A stretch of 64,000 nucleotides of DNA from Bradyrhizobium niftali (GTDB lineage: Bacteria; Pseudomonadota; Alphaproteobacteria; Rhizobiales; Xanthobacteraceae): positions 186,001-250,000 of the forward strand of contig NZ_SPQT01000007.1 of NCBI RefSeq assembly GCF_004571025.1, in the 5' to 3' direction. The first letter of the stretch is position 1. Every line of letters starts with the position of its first letter. Position numbers and translations under genes: made by a program. Of the stretch, positions 54,052 to 61,246 are shown piece after piece. Below the pieces are notes generated by a model. It made no database searches. It saw only the letters and a program-made list of their open reading frames with translations, and had not been told where the DNA came from.

Positions 54052-54699
54052 TGGGAGTCCTTGCATCGGCATCGGCGACGGTACGCGTTGTACAGATCGT
54101 CTGCAACGGGTGCGTTCGCTTGACGAGGTCCGTTCCGGGTCAAAATGCGCCGTCTGACCCTCTGCGGTCAATTCCGGTCTACCCCAAGGAACGGACATTG
54201 TCAGACCGATCCGGTTGGTCTGTTTCGTGCCAGGAGCGGTCATACGAGGTCATTGCATTATCGGCATTGTTTCTCTTCATGTCTCGGAGGCTCATTACTG
54301 CGATATCATGCGGACCGTCCGCGCTAAGCGCGCGAGAGCCGCCGGGATGTCCCCAGCGGCTCGCGCGTTGCGTAGCGATGTGGTGCGACGCGCAGCGTCG
54401 CGTGGTGGAACGTTGCGATGCGCCGAGGCGCGTCGCGTTGCCTACCGTGATGTCGATAACTCCTACGCGTCTCATCGACGCAACTAACATGGCTGGTCGC
54501 GAGGCAACTTCAAGACAGTGGCGCTGCCGTAGTCGCCATCTCTTTTCGATCGCGCTGAAAACGCCGTGACGGCTGATGCAACAAAACCTGTAACGGTCGG
54601 TTTTGGCGCTGGCGACTACGATGCTCGCGCATGGTGCCGTTGAGCCATCATAATTGCCAAAAGCGTGATACTCTTAGCGGTAAGCAGCGGGAGACCTAG
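54052..54699. other. Intergenic stretch, repeat debris
   Basis: No gene supported. The part around 54333-54450 is dense in GCG-containing words (CGCGTTGCG, GCGACGCGCAGCGTCGCG), giving open frames on several strands by composition alone. A GGAACGGACATTGTCAGACCG piece near 54189 resembles repeat pieces elsewhere in the window. Confidence 0.35.
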
Positions 54700-54907
54700 A
54701 TGTCAGAAGACGCCCTTATCGTCATAACAAGCGCCATCAAAACCGCTTTCATTGATCATCCCCGGTTCTGGGCACGGCACGGCGTGAGACCAAGTCACGA
54801 AAAGTGACGAAGAAAGTATTCATCTCGCCAAGGCTGTGCTGGTTGCTCTTCGCCAAGCCGGATATTCCGTTACCAAGGTCGAGGACCAGAATGCCCCGAA
54901 GCCCTAA
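54700..54907 (+). pseudogene. Small frameshifted gene
   Basis: An ATG at 54700 with GGGAG upstream opens MSEDALIVITSAIKTAFIDHPRFWARHGV, which stops at 54807. The next frame continues KSDEESIHLAKAVLVALRQAGYSVTKVEDQ up to 54907. Together they make a plausible ~68-residue protein with one disrupted base at about 54785-54800. I do not recognise a domain. Confidence 0.4.
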
Positions 54908-54961
54908 AGGCAGACGTAGCAACGGTCGTTCGAAATGAGTTACTTTGATTCTTAAGACGTC

Positions 54962-56224
54962 TTAATTCGCCTTGCGGCGTAGAAAGGCCGGGAAATCGAG
55001 AACGTCTTCCTCGATCCAATTGCGCACAGTAGAGGAGCGGCCGTACGGATCGAGGGCTTGCGGAGCCGCATGGCGCGCATACTCCGAAATTGGCTTTGCC
55101 GGTTGGGCCGTCGTCGGTGGGAGCGGCGAGCTCTCCAATGGCGGCGGCACCGGTGCCTTACGCTCAGTGCAGTCGGCGATGCGACGACTGTCGTTGCCGA
55201 GCCTGCCGGCGAGTTCTGCGAGTGAGCTTTCCGTTGGTTGCATCTGGCGCACCGGGGCAAGATTATCGATTCCGGTCGCTACCACCGAGACGCGGACTAT
55301 CCCTTCCAGATTTTCATCAAAAGTGGCGCCGACGATGATGTTGGCGTCCGGGTCGGCCTCTTCGCGAATGCGGTTAGCCGCTTCGTCGACCTCGAATAGT
55401 GTCAGGTCGTGGCCGCCGGTGATGGAGATGATGAGGCCACTGGCTCGCTTGATCGAGGGGTCCTCGATCAATGGATTGGAAATCGCGGCCACAGCGGCCT
55501 TGAGCACACGCTTCGCGCCAGAAGCCTCACCCCTACCCATCATGGCTTTGCCCTTCTCTCGCATGATGGAGAGAACGTCGGCAAAATCGAGATTAATCAG
55601 GCCCTCCTTGACTATAAGGTCGCTGATGCAGGCCACACCCGAAAAGAGCACTTGGTCGGCCAGGCCGAAAGCTTCGGCGAATGTGGTTTTCTCGTTGGTC
55701 ACCCGAAACAAGTTCTGGTTTGGGATGATCAGCAGGGTGTCCACCGCCTTCAGCAGATCTTCGATGCCTGCTTCCGCAAAGCGCATGCGGCGCTGGCCCT
55801 CGAATTGGAATGGCTTGGTGACTACACCGATGGTGAGAATGCCAAGCTCACGCGCGGTCTTGGCTATAACAGGCGCTGCCCCGGTGCCGGTGCCGCCGCC
55901 CATGCCGGCGGTAACGAACACCATGTGTGCGCCGGTCAAATGATCGCGGATGGCATCGATTGCCTCTTCGGCTGCGGCGCGCCCCACATCGGGCTGCGAG
56001 CCGGCACCCAGGCCCTTGGTCACCTGGGTGCCCATCTGGATGAGGAGCTTGGCCTTCGACATGCTGAGCGCCTGTGCGTCGGTATTGGCGACGACGAAGT
56101 CGACACCCTGCAGCCCGGCCGCGATCATGTTGTTAACGGCATTGCCGCCGCCGCCGCCGACCCCGAATACGATAATGCGCGCTTTCAGCTCGCGAATGGC
56201 AGCTGAGTGGCTGCGATCGCACAT
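54962..56224 (-). CDS. ftsZ: FtsZ, stand-alone second copy
   Basis: A 420-residue tubulin-like GTPase. The GTP-binding loop is AGMGGGTGTGAAP (residues ~106-118), the T7 catalytic loop NLDFAD (211-216), and the C-terminal peptide EEDVLDFPAFLRRKAN, which binds FtsA and other division partners. The main FtsZ of bradyrhizobia is longer and lies in the division/cell-wall cluster; here no fts or mur gene is nearby and the linker is short. The first ~9 residues (MCDRSHSAA) differ from the usual N-terminus. The start codon lies inside a repeat shared with 57024-57045, with no visible ribosome site. Whether it is expressed is uncertain. Confidence 0.9.
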   Translation of the reverse strand: MCDRSHSAAIRELKARIIVFGVGGGGGNAVNNMIAAGLQGVDFVVANTDAQALSMSKAKLLIQMGTQVTKGLGAGSQPDVGRAAAEEAIDAIRDHLTGAHMVFVTAGMGGGTGTGAAPVIAKTARELGILTIGVVTKPFQFEGQRRMRFAEAGIEDLLKAVDTLLIIPNQNLFRVTNEKTTFAEAFGLADQVLFSGVACISDLIVKEGLINLDFADVLSIMREKGKAMMGRGEASGAKRVLKAAVAAISNPLIEDPSIKRASGLIISITGGHDLTLFEVDEAANRIREEADPDANIIVGATFDENLEGIVRVSVVATGIDNLAPVRQMQPTESSLAELAGRLGNDSRRIADCTERKAPVPPPLESSPLPPTTAQPAKPISEYARHAAPQALDPYGRSSTVRNWIEEDVLDFPAFLRRKAN

Positions 56225-56238
56225 CCGATGTTATGGCA
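56217..56238. repeat. 22-bp repeat, copy 1, covering the ftsZ start
   Basis: It contains CACATCCGATGTTATGGCA with a small palindrome ACATC-C-GATGT. It matches 57024-57045 at 21 of 22 positions in the same orientation. The ftsZ start codon (56222-56224, minus strand) lies within it. Confidence 0.6.
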
Positions 56239-56369
56239 AAACTCTGCCTTTGGGCGACTAGCGCGTTCTCATCTTGACCGGACTGCTTGAGCTGCCATTA
56301 TTCGAGGTGGGGTTAACCCCTTCATTTTTGCGGAAGATAATTTTGACCACGCCCGTCGGGAGATGGACG

Positions 56370-56561
56370 ATGACCGAAGAAAGAATTGCTCGTCTACGGA
56401 CCCATAAAAACAACATCGATCGATATCGGCGCTTGCTCAAGACCAAGTTGAGCGAGATTGAACGGCAATACCTCGAAAAGCGGCTTTCCGAAGAGCAAGC
56501 TGCAATGGGAATACATTTGAGCGCGGCTGAGCCGCCACCGATTATGGTCGCCCCGAAATGA
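56370..56561 (+). CDS. Small basic helical protein
   Basis: A 63-residue protein, MTEERIARLRTHKNNIDRYRRLLKTKLSEIERQYLEKRL..., predicted to be helical, ending in a Pro-rich stretch. The ATG at 56370 follows GGGAGA; the frame upstream to 56274 is not protein-like. I recognise the type as a recurrent small hypothetical protein of Bradyrhizobium with no known role. Confidence 0.65.
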   Translation: MTEERIARLRTHKNNIDRYRRLLKTKLSEIERQYLEKRLSEEQAAMGIHLSAAEPPPIMVAPK

Positions 56562-56697
56562 CCACCTCAGCTCGAATACGATCTCTTACGTTAGAAAGCG
56601 CCCCTGCTTGAGTACCTCTTAATGGTACGCGTCCGACCTACCGTTTGTGCGCCACGAGCGGCATGATGGCGGCGCAGTACGCCGTGAGGTAACGACC

Positions 56698-57000
56698 ATG
56701 ATCAACGACCGCCTCGTGGAGCCGCCGCCGATCCCCCGCATCCGCAAACTCGGCATCGTCGGGACTGCACTCCTCCTGTTTGGGTCAATGGCCGCCTCCA
56801 GCGTTCTTGGCGCGGGAGCGCGCATCTCTGAAGGCTTCGAACCGTTCGAGAAATCAGCGAACGAGCGCGTCGCGCAAGCCTTCGATGACTTTAAGGATCT
56901 CGCATCTATCCCTGACGAGCTGAAGATTGCACTGACGTCGCTGAGCGAGAGAATTCAGAGCCCGCAGAAACCGCCGGTTCAGGCTGAAGGCAATGAATGA
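56698..57000 (+). CDS. Small single-pass membrane or exported protein
   Basis: A 100-residue protein. One hydrophobic segment (LGIVGTALLLFGSMAASSVLG, about residues 17-37) follows a Pro-rich start (EPPPIPRIRK) and precedes a charged helical tail (EPFEKSANERVAQAFDDFKDL). The ATG at 56698 has GAGG eight bases upstream. No domain recognised. Confidence 0.6.
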   Translation: MINDRLVEPPPIPRIRKLGIVGTALLLFGSMAASSVLGAGARISEGFEPFEKSANERVAQAFDDFKDLASIPDELKIALTSLSERIQSPQKPPVQAEGNE

Positions 57001-57023
57001 CCTGATCTGAAGGCTGCTACCGT

Positions 57024-57045
57024 TCGCACATCAGATGTTATGGCA
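57024..57045. repeat. 22-bp repeat, copy 2
   Basis: It contains CACATCAGATGTTATGGCA and matches the copy at 56217-56238 at 21 of 22 positions. It starts a longer intergenic stretch (to about 57130) that has the look of a repeat found between genes in this genus. Confidence 0.55.
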
Positions 57046-57301
57046 TAAGCGGGCCAATGGCCGACGTTTTCCCCAGCGAACGTTTCCGCTCTGGCTGCGA
57101 AAGCAGACTTCGTCGGAAGTAACGGACATGTTGCGGCGTAGGCAGAGGCAGCGTTCAATCCGACAGGCGAGGAATGCGACGTATGGATGCGAGTGCGATG
57201 GGATGTGAGGCAAAGGCGTTACAGCCTTGCTTGCCGAACGGGCGCGATGCCCCATGACTTAAGCAGCGCCGCCAATGCATTTCTGAATTACACCGGCCGT
57301 T

Positions 57302-57475
57302 TTAGCCACCAGACCGCATCAAATACGGATCCAAGGACCCAGCTAATCGGTCCGCCACTTGTATGGCGGCCCGCGTGGACTGCTTTTCGCGATGAAGCGA
57401 TCCGACCGAATTCACGACCAGCCCACTACAAGCAAGAACAGCTATCGCAATCGCAGCGAGATATTTGGTCCTCAT
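57302..57475 (-). CDS. Very small exported or membrane protein
   Basis: A 57-residue frame, MRTKYLAAIAIAVLACSGLVV at the start, with a basic N-terminus and hydrophobic core typical of a signal peptide or anchor. A Cys at residue 16 (VLACSG) could be a lipobox, though the residues before it are only a fair match. GGGGA lies nine bases before the ATG at 57475. No homologue recognised. Confidence 0.45.
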   Translation of the reverse strand: MRTKYLAAIAIAVLACSGLVVNSVGSLHREKQSTRAAIQVADRLAGSLDPYLMRSGG

Positions 57476-57887
57476 GACGATGATCCCCTTTTATCGCCCC
57501 ATGAACTAACCGGGCACTCTCAGAAATGGTTCCCGAACCGCTGCGGCCCAATGTTTTCGGCCGCATCGGAAGTTGCTTCCACGGCGCCAGCGACTAGCCG
57601 CTGAGCAGGTTCCTCCTTCGGAATGGAACATCGCAGTCGCGATCAGAAATCAGGGAACGAAAGCGTCCGCCGGGCTTTAGAAAAACTGAGGCCGTCGCTC
57701 GCCGGTAGTAACACGGCGCATGTCGCGGATAGCCAAAGGTCGTGACGATCGACCCGCTGTTCTCAATACAGGCGCTCGCGCAGATAGCCAAAAGCGACGG
57801 TCTCCGGTTCTTTTCAAAATCGCCAGCAGTGCCCCGATCGGTTGCGGGAGGAGTGCACGGCGTGCTGGCCGAACCGAAGGCTCCGTC
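57476..57887. other. Gene-poor stretch
   Basis: Only overlapping low-quality frames are present (the minus-strand frame 57677-58255 is antisense to two better small genes). I see no regulatory element I can support. Confidence 0.35.
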
Positions 57888-58064
57888 ATGCGCAACGGAA
57901 TTGACATTGACCACATACACAGTCGGGCCATCGTTCGAGAGATCGGCGAGAGACTACGTGCGTCGCTGAAACCAGAGCCGGAACTACCGGCGAGCCTGAG
58001 AGCGCAAATCGATCGGCTCCGCGAATTCGAAGCGGCCGAGCACTGGAACAAGCCGCGCGGTTGA
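57888..58064 (+). CDS. Small hypothetical protein
   Basis: A 58-residue protein, MRNGIDIDHIHSRAIVREIGERLRASLKPE..., helical and charged, of a type I recognise as recurrent in Bradyrhizobium (GIDIDHxHSRAIVxEIGERLR). The ATG at 57888 follows AAGG. The function is unknown. Confidence 0.6.
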   Translation: MRNGIDIDHIHSRAIVREIGERLRASLKPEPELPASLRAQIDRLREFEAAEHWNKPRG

Positions 58065-58097
58065 ACCGCAGTCGGCTCGACCGAACATGGATGAACG

Positions 58098-58307
58098 ATG
58101 CCGCCGGTGAAGCTTCGTGCATCGACGATCTTGAATGAGTACGGTAAGGCGCAATCCGAATTGATCGGCAAAACCGTCGTCCTTACCGACGGAAAGGCAG
58201 GCACGGTCGAGAACGTTTGGCTGGATGAATTGCACGGGCTTCGGATTTCAATCAAAGGTCATGACGGAAGATGGCCGGTCTCAACCATAAAGTTCAAGGA
58301 GAACTAG
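58098..58307 (+). CDS. Small PRC-barrel-like protein
   Basis: A 69-residue protein, beta-rich, with ELIGKTVVLTDGKAGTVENVWLDELHGLRISIKG, which resembles the strand pattern of a PRC-barrel or small SH3-like domain. The ATG at 58098 has GGATG nearby. It lies 33 bp after the preceding small gene on the same strand. The function is unknown. Confidence 0.65.
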   Translation: MPPVKLRASTILNEYGKAQSELIGKTVVLTDGKAGTVENVWLDELHGLRISIKGHDGRWPVSTIKFKEN

Positions 58308-58347
58308 ACCTTTGCACCCCGCTGCGCACCCCCAATAGTGCACTATT

Positions 58348-58449
58348 TCAGAACATTCCGATCAGGATGAAAAACCCGATCTCAATCAGGAACGTCGTGC
58401 TCATAACCGCGACCGTAAGGAACACGTCGCTCGCCGAAAGAGGATTCAT
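58348..58449 (-). CDS. 33-residue membrane microprotein
   Basis: The frame MNPLSASDVFLTVAVMSTTF continues into a very hydrophobic end (LIEIGFFILIGMF), making one or two short membrane helices. GAGG lies six bases before the ATG at 58449. It could be a small membrane regulator or a chance frame. Confidence 0.4.
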   Translation of the reverse strand: MNPLSASDVFLTVAVMSTTFLIEIGFFILIGMF

Positions 58450-58957
58450 GAATGCCTCGCATCTTGCGAAGCCCCCGGGAGTAAATCATTCAGGCTAGAA
58501 AATGTTTCAGTTCCAAACGCAGGCGACGCGAGATGCGAGCGGCGCGGACATCCGAGGCGGCCTAAGGCAAGGCCCGCTTCGGGTCAATCGCGTCGGGTGC
58601 GCCCGGACGAGCCGCTTCCGCTCTGCCCCACAAATCGGACCACGGGTGAGCCGGTCTGGACTTCGCCTACGGGTCATTTCCAGACTCATGCATCGCAGCA
58701 AATGGCGTCTTCGCGGTAGGGACGCGAGTTACCTCGCGTTCCCTGCACAGATCTGTGAGCGGCTCGGGGTGAAATTTCCTGGGTCGACTCGGCATCCCGA
58801 GACGATCGAGGCTCTCGTCGCGACAGCGGCATTACACTCAATGGCGGAAGAAGCGCTCGGTGCCAGTTGCAAACGTCGCGCGGTACGGACTTTCGCCGGC
58901 AGCAAGTGAGCGCTTCGTTGATCCCCGCTGATGGGGCGCGCTCGCGGACAACGATTT
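58450..58957. other. Gene-poor stretch
   Basis: A plus-strand frame at 58502-58909 is open for 135 codons but has no ribosome site and no recognisable domain; its last 60 codons look mildly protein-like. I do not call it. Confidence 0.35.
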
Positions 58958-59347
58958 CTAAAGATCCCCGCGCCGAAAGAGTTTCTTGCCTGCCGCTGCC
59001 TGAGACATCGCATCCCTGCAGGAATCGCTCACCTCTGCCATGTGCGATTTTATGCAGGCTCTGATACCGCCGGTGCCGGGCACAATACCAGCACACAGCT
59101 TCGCAACATCGGTCTTGCATACCTTTCCGGTCACCGCCACCGTGAGCACGCGGTCTTCGCAGGTTGGCGATAGGCCGGTCAAATGCGATTCTATGCAGGC
59201 CTTGATCCGGCCTTCACCGGGCTGAATGCCGGCACACAGTGTCTTGATATCGCCGGCGCAGGGCCTGCCCGCCTGCTGTGCCTCGGCGACAGAACCTGAC
59301 AGCAACAGCGTTGTCATTACAACAAGCCCAGCTTGCATTCTTGCCAT
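58958..59347 (-). CDS. Exported Cys-rich repeat protein
   Basis: A 129-residue protein with a signal peptide (MQAGLVVMTTLLLSGSVAEA, cut before QQAG) and two copies of a Cys-rich repeat: CAGDIKTLCAGIQPGEGRIKACIESHLTGLSPTC and CKTDVAKLCAGIVPGTGGIRACIKSHMAEVSDSC. This is the Golgi-apparatus-protein/FGFR-type Cys-rich repeat found in many small exported alphaproteobacterial proteins. The Cys pairs should form disulfides in the periplasm. The ATG at 59347 has GAGG upstream. The role is unknown. Confidence 0.82.
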   Translation of the reverse strand: MARMQAGLVVMTTLLLSGSVAEAQQAGRPCAGDIKTLCAGIQPGEGRIKACIESHLTGLSPTCEDRVLTVAVTGKVCKTDVAKLCAGIVPGTGGIRACIKSHMAEVSDSCRDAMSQAAAGKKLFRRGDL

Positions 59348-59486
59348 TTTAGAGTCCTCTGCGAGATTCAAAAAGGACGGATGGGGCCAGTAGGTGACAT
59401 CACACGTTTGGCCTAATGGGGGCTACCAACTTAGGGCAGTCCCGCTTACGCTCAGTCTTGAATGACGAGCTCTCCTTGCTACACGC

Positions 59487-59511
59487 GGAACCACACCTCA
59501 TTGGAGGCGGT
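59487..59511 (+). promoter_or_regulatory. Possible EcfG-type promoter
   Basis: GGAAC (59487-59491), a 16-bp gap, then CGGT (59508-59511) resembles the general-stress consensus GGAAC-N16/17-CGTT with one mismatch. It lies about 160 bp before the DivK-like gene. Weak evidence. Confidence 0.25.
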
Positions 59512-59672
59512 ATGATCTTATAGAACTCTTGGAATTCTTTTGTCGCCGCCACTACCCACCATTTTCCGTGATGCGACAGGTAGGCTTAAGTGCTAGGTTG
59601 AATTTTTAGGCGTCTATTGAGGCCCGGGTTGTCCCGGCAAGCAGTGCTCACAGTCCGGTTCGAGGCTGTGCA

Positions 59673-60047
59673 ATGCCCAAAATTTTGCTGGTCGAAGACA
59701 ACGAGATGAACCGCGACATGCTTTCGCGGCGTCTGGTGCGTGGCGGCTATGAGGTCACCATTGCCGAGGACGGAGCGCGCGGCGTGGCAATGGCGACGAG
59801 CGACAGGCCCGATCTCATTTTGATGGACATGAGCCTGCCGGTGATCGACGGTTGGGAGGCGACGCGCCGGATCAAGGCCACGCCTGAGCTGCACAAAATC
59901 CCCATCATCGCGCTGACGGCGCACGCCATGGCGACCGACCGGGACAAGGCCCTCGAGGCCGGCTGCGACGACTACGACACAAAGCCGATCGAGCTGAAGA
60001 GGCTGCTGGGAAAGATTGAAACGCTACTCGCGGCCGCGGGACAGTAG
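59673..60047 (+). CDS. DivK-like single-domain response regulator
   Basis: A 124-residue receiver without output domain. It has the acidic pocket VEDNEMNR, the phospho-acceptor D52 in LILMDMSLPVIDGW, the switch Thr in ALTAHAM and K104 in YDTKPIELK. Its sequence resembles DivK/CheY-type receivers used in phosphorelays. It starts the operon with the FIST protein (42 bp later) and the hybrid kinase, so it is probably a target or competitor of that kinase. Confidence 0.9.
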   Translation: MPKILLVEDNEMNRDMLSRRLVRGGYEVTIAEDGARGVAMATSDRPDLILMDMSLPVIDGWEATRRIKATPELHKIPIIALTAHAMATDRDKALEAGCDDYDTKPIELKRLLGKIETLLAAAGQ

Positions 60048-60089
60048 ACGACCTACAAGTTCCGGACAGATGACGAGAGGAAACAACTC

Positions 60090-61229
60090 ATGAAAACGGC
60101 TCAGTACAAGTGGTCCCAAAGTGACGGGTGGCGGCCGAATTTGCCAACTGGCGACGTCGGACGACAGAGTGTCGTGTTCGTTTTCGGTGCTAGATCGTTG
60201 GTGCAGGCCGGGACCCTCGTGGGCGAGTTGCGCGACCACTTAAAAGGGGCGGCCATGCTTGGTTGCTCGACTTCCGGCGAGATTGCCGGCGACGTGGTCG
60301 TCGACGACTCGGTGATTGCCACTCTTGTCGACTTTGAACATACGCGACTGCGGTTCGCCTCTGCCACGATTGGTGAGGCGAAGGCGAGCTACGACGTCGG
60401 CAAGGAGCTCGCGCAGCAATTGAACGACGCCTCATTGCGCCATGTGTTCGTGCTTTCGGACGGCTTGCACGTCAATGGCTCCGACCTGGCGCACGGTCTC
60501 GCGGGCGGCGTCTCGGAAGGCGTGTCGATCACCGGCGGCCTTTCCGGAGACGGAACCAATTTTGCCGAGACCTGGGTCATTGCCGACGGCGGCGCGGGTC
60601 CCCAGCGCGTGGCAACGGTTGGTCTGTATGGCGACGACTTGCGCATTGGCTACGGATCGATGGGCGGCTGGCAGCCATTTGGGCCGCTGCGCACCATCAC
60701 CCGGGCCGAGGGAAACATCCTCTATGAGCTGGATGGGGGGTCAGCGCTCGATCTCTATAAATCGTACCTAGGCCCGCACGCCGACCAGTTGCCAAGCTCC
60801 GCCTTGCTCTTTCCAATCCTGGTTACCGAGGCAAAGGGCGGCCAGGGTGTCGTCCGGACAGTCCTGTCCGTGGACGAGCAGAACAAGTCGATGACGTTCG
60901 CAGGCGACATCCCACAGGGCGGAACGGCACAGTTGATGAAGACCAACGTTGACGATCTGGTCGACGGCGCAACGGCCGCCGCCAAGGCCAGCCTCAGCGG
61001 GCTGGGCGACAGGCGACCAGATCTGGCAATTCTGGTGAGCTGTGTCGGTCGTAAGCTTGTGATGAAGCAGCGCACCGAAGAAGAAATCGAGGCAATCCGA
61101 GATGTCTTCGGAAGGGATACGAAGATTTCCGGCTTCTACTCGTACGGCGAGCTTTCCCCCTTCATGCACGGTGGCGAGTGCCGCCTGCACAATCAAACCA
61201 TGACCATCACAACTTTCGCCGAGGACTGA
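60090..61229 (+). CDS. FIST-domain sensor protein
   Basis: A 379-residue protein. The FIST N domain covers about 25-225 (AMLGCSTSGEIAG, VFVLSDGLHVNGSDLAHGL, ITGGLSGDGTNFAETWV) and the FIST C domain about 226-370 (SGFYSYGELSPFMHGGECRLHNQTMTITTF). FIST proteins are cytosolic ligand sensors. The NosP subgroup binds haem and nitric oxide and controls a histidine kinase encoded next to it. The next gene here is such a kinase, 17 bp away. Whether this one binds haem cannot be judged from sequence alone. Confidence 0.9.
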   Translation: MKTAQYKWSQSDGWRPNLPTGDVGRQSVVFVFGARSLVQAGTLVGELRDHLKGAAMLGCSTSGEIAGDVVVDDSVIATLVDFEHTRLRFASATIGEAKASYDVGKELAQQLNDASLRHVFVLSDGLHVNGSDLAHGLAGGVSEGVSITGGLSGDGTNFAETWVIADGGAGPQRVATVGLYGDDLRIGYGSMGGWQPFGPLRTITRAEGNILYELDGGSALDLYKSYLGPHADQLPSSALLFPILVTEAKGGQGVVRTVLSVDEQNKSMTFAGDIPQGGTAQLMKTNVDDLVDGATAAAKASLSGLGDRRPDLAILVSCVGRKLVMKQRTEEEIEAIRDVFGRDTKISGFYSYGELSPFMHGGECRLHNQTMTITTFAED

Positions 61230-61246
61230 ACGGTCACAGGGCACCG

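Noticed and set aside
54179..54490. Open frames on both strands in GCG-rich DNA
   Set aside because: Repetitive word composition explains the absence of stops; no coding features.
58502..58909. 135-codon plus-strand frame
   Set aside because: No ribosome site, no domain and mixed composition; the last part looks mildly protein-like but is not enough to call.
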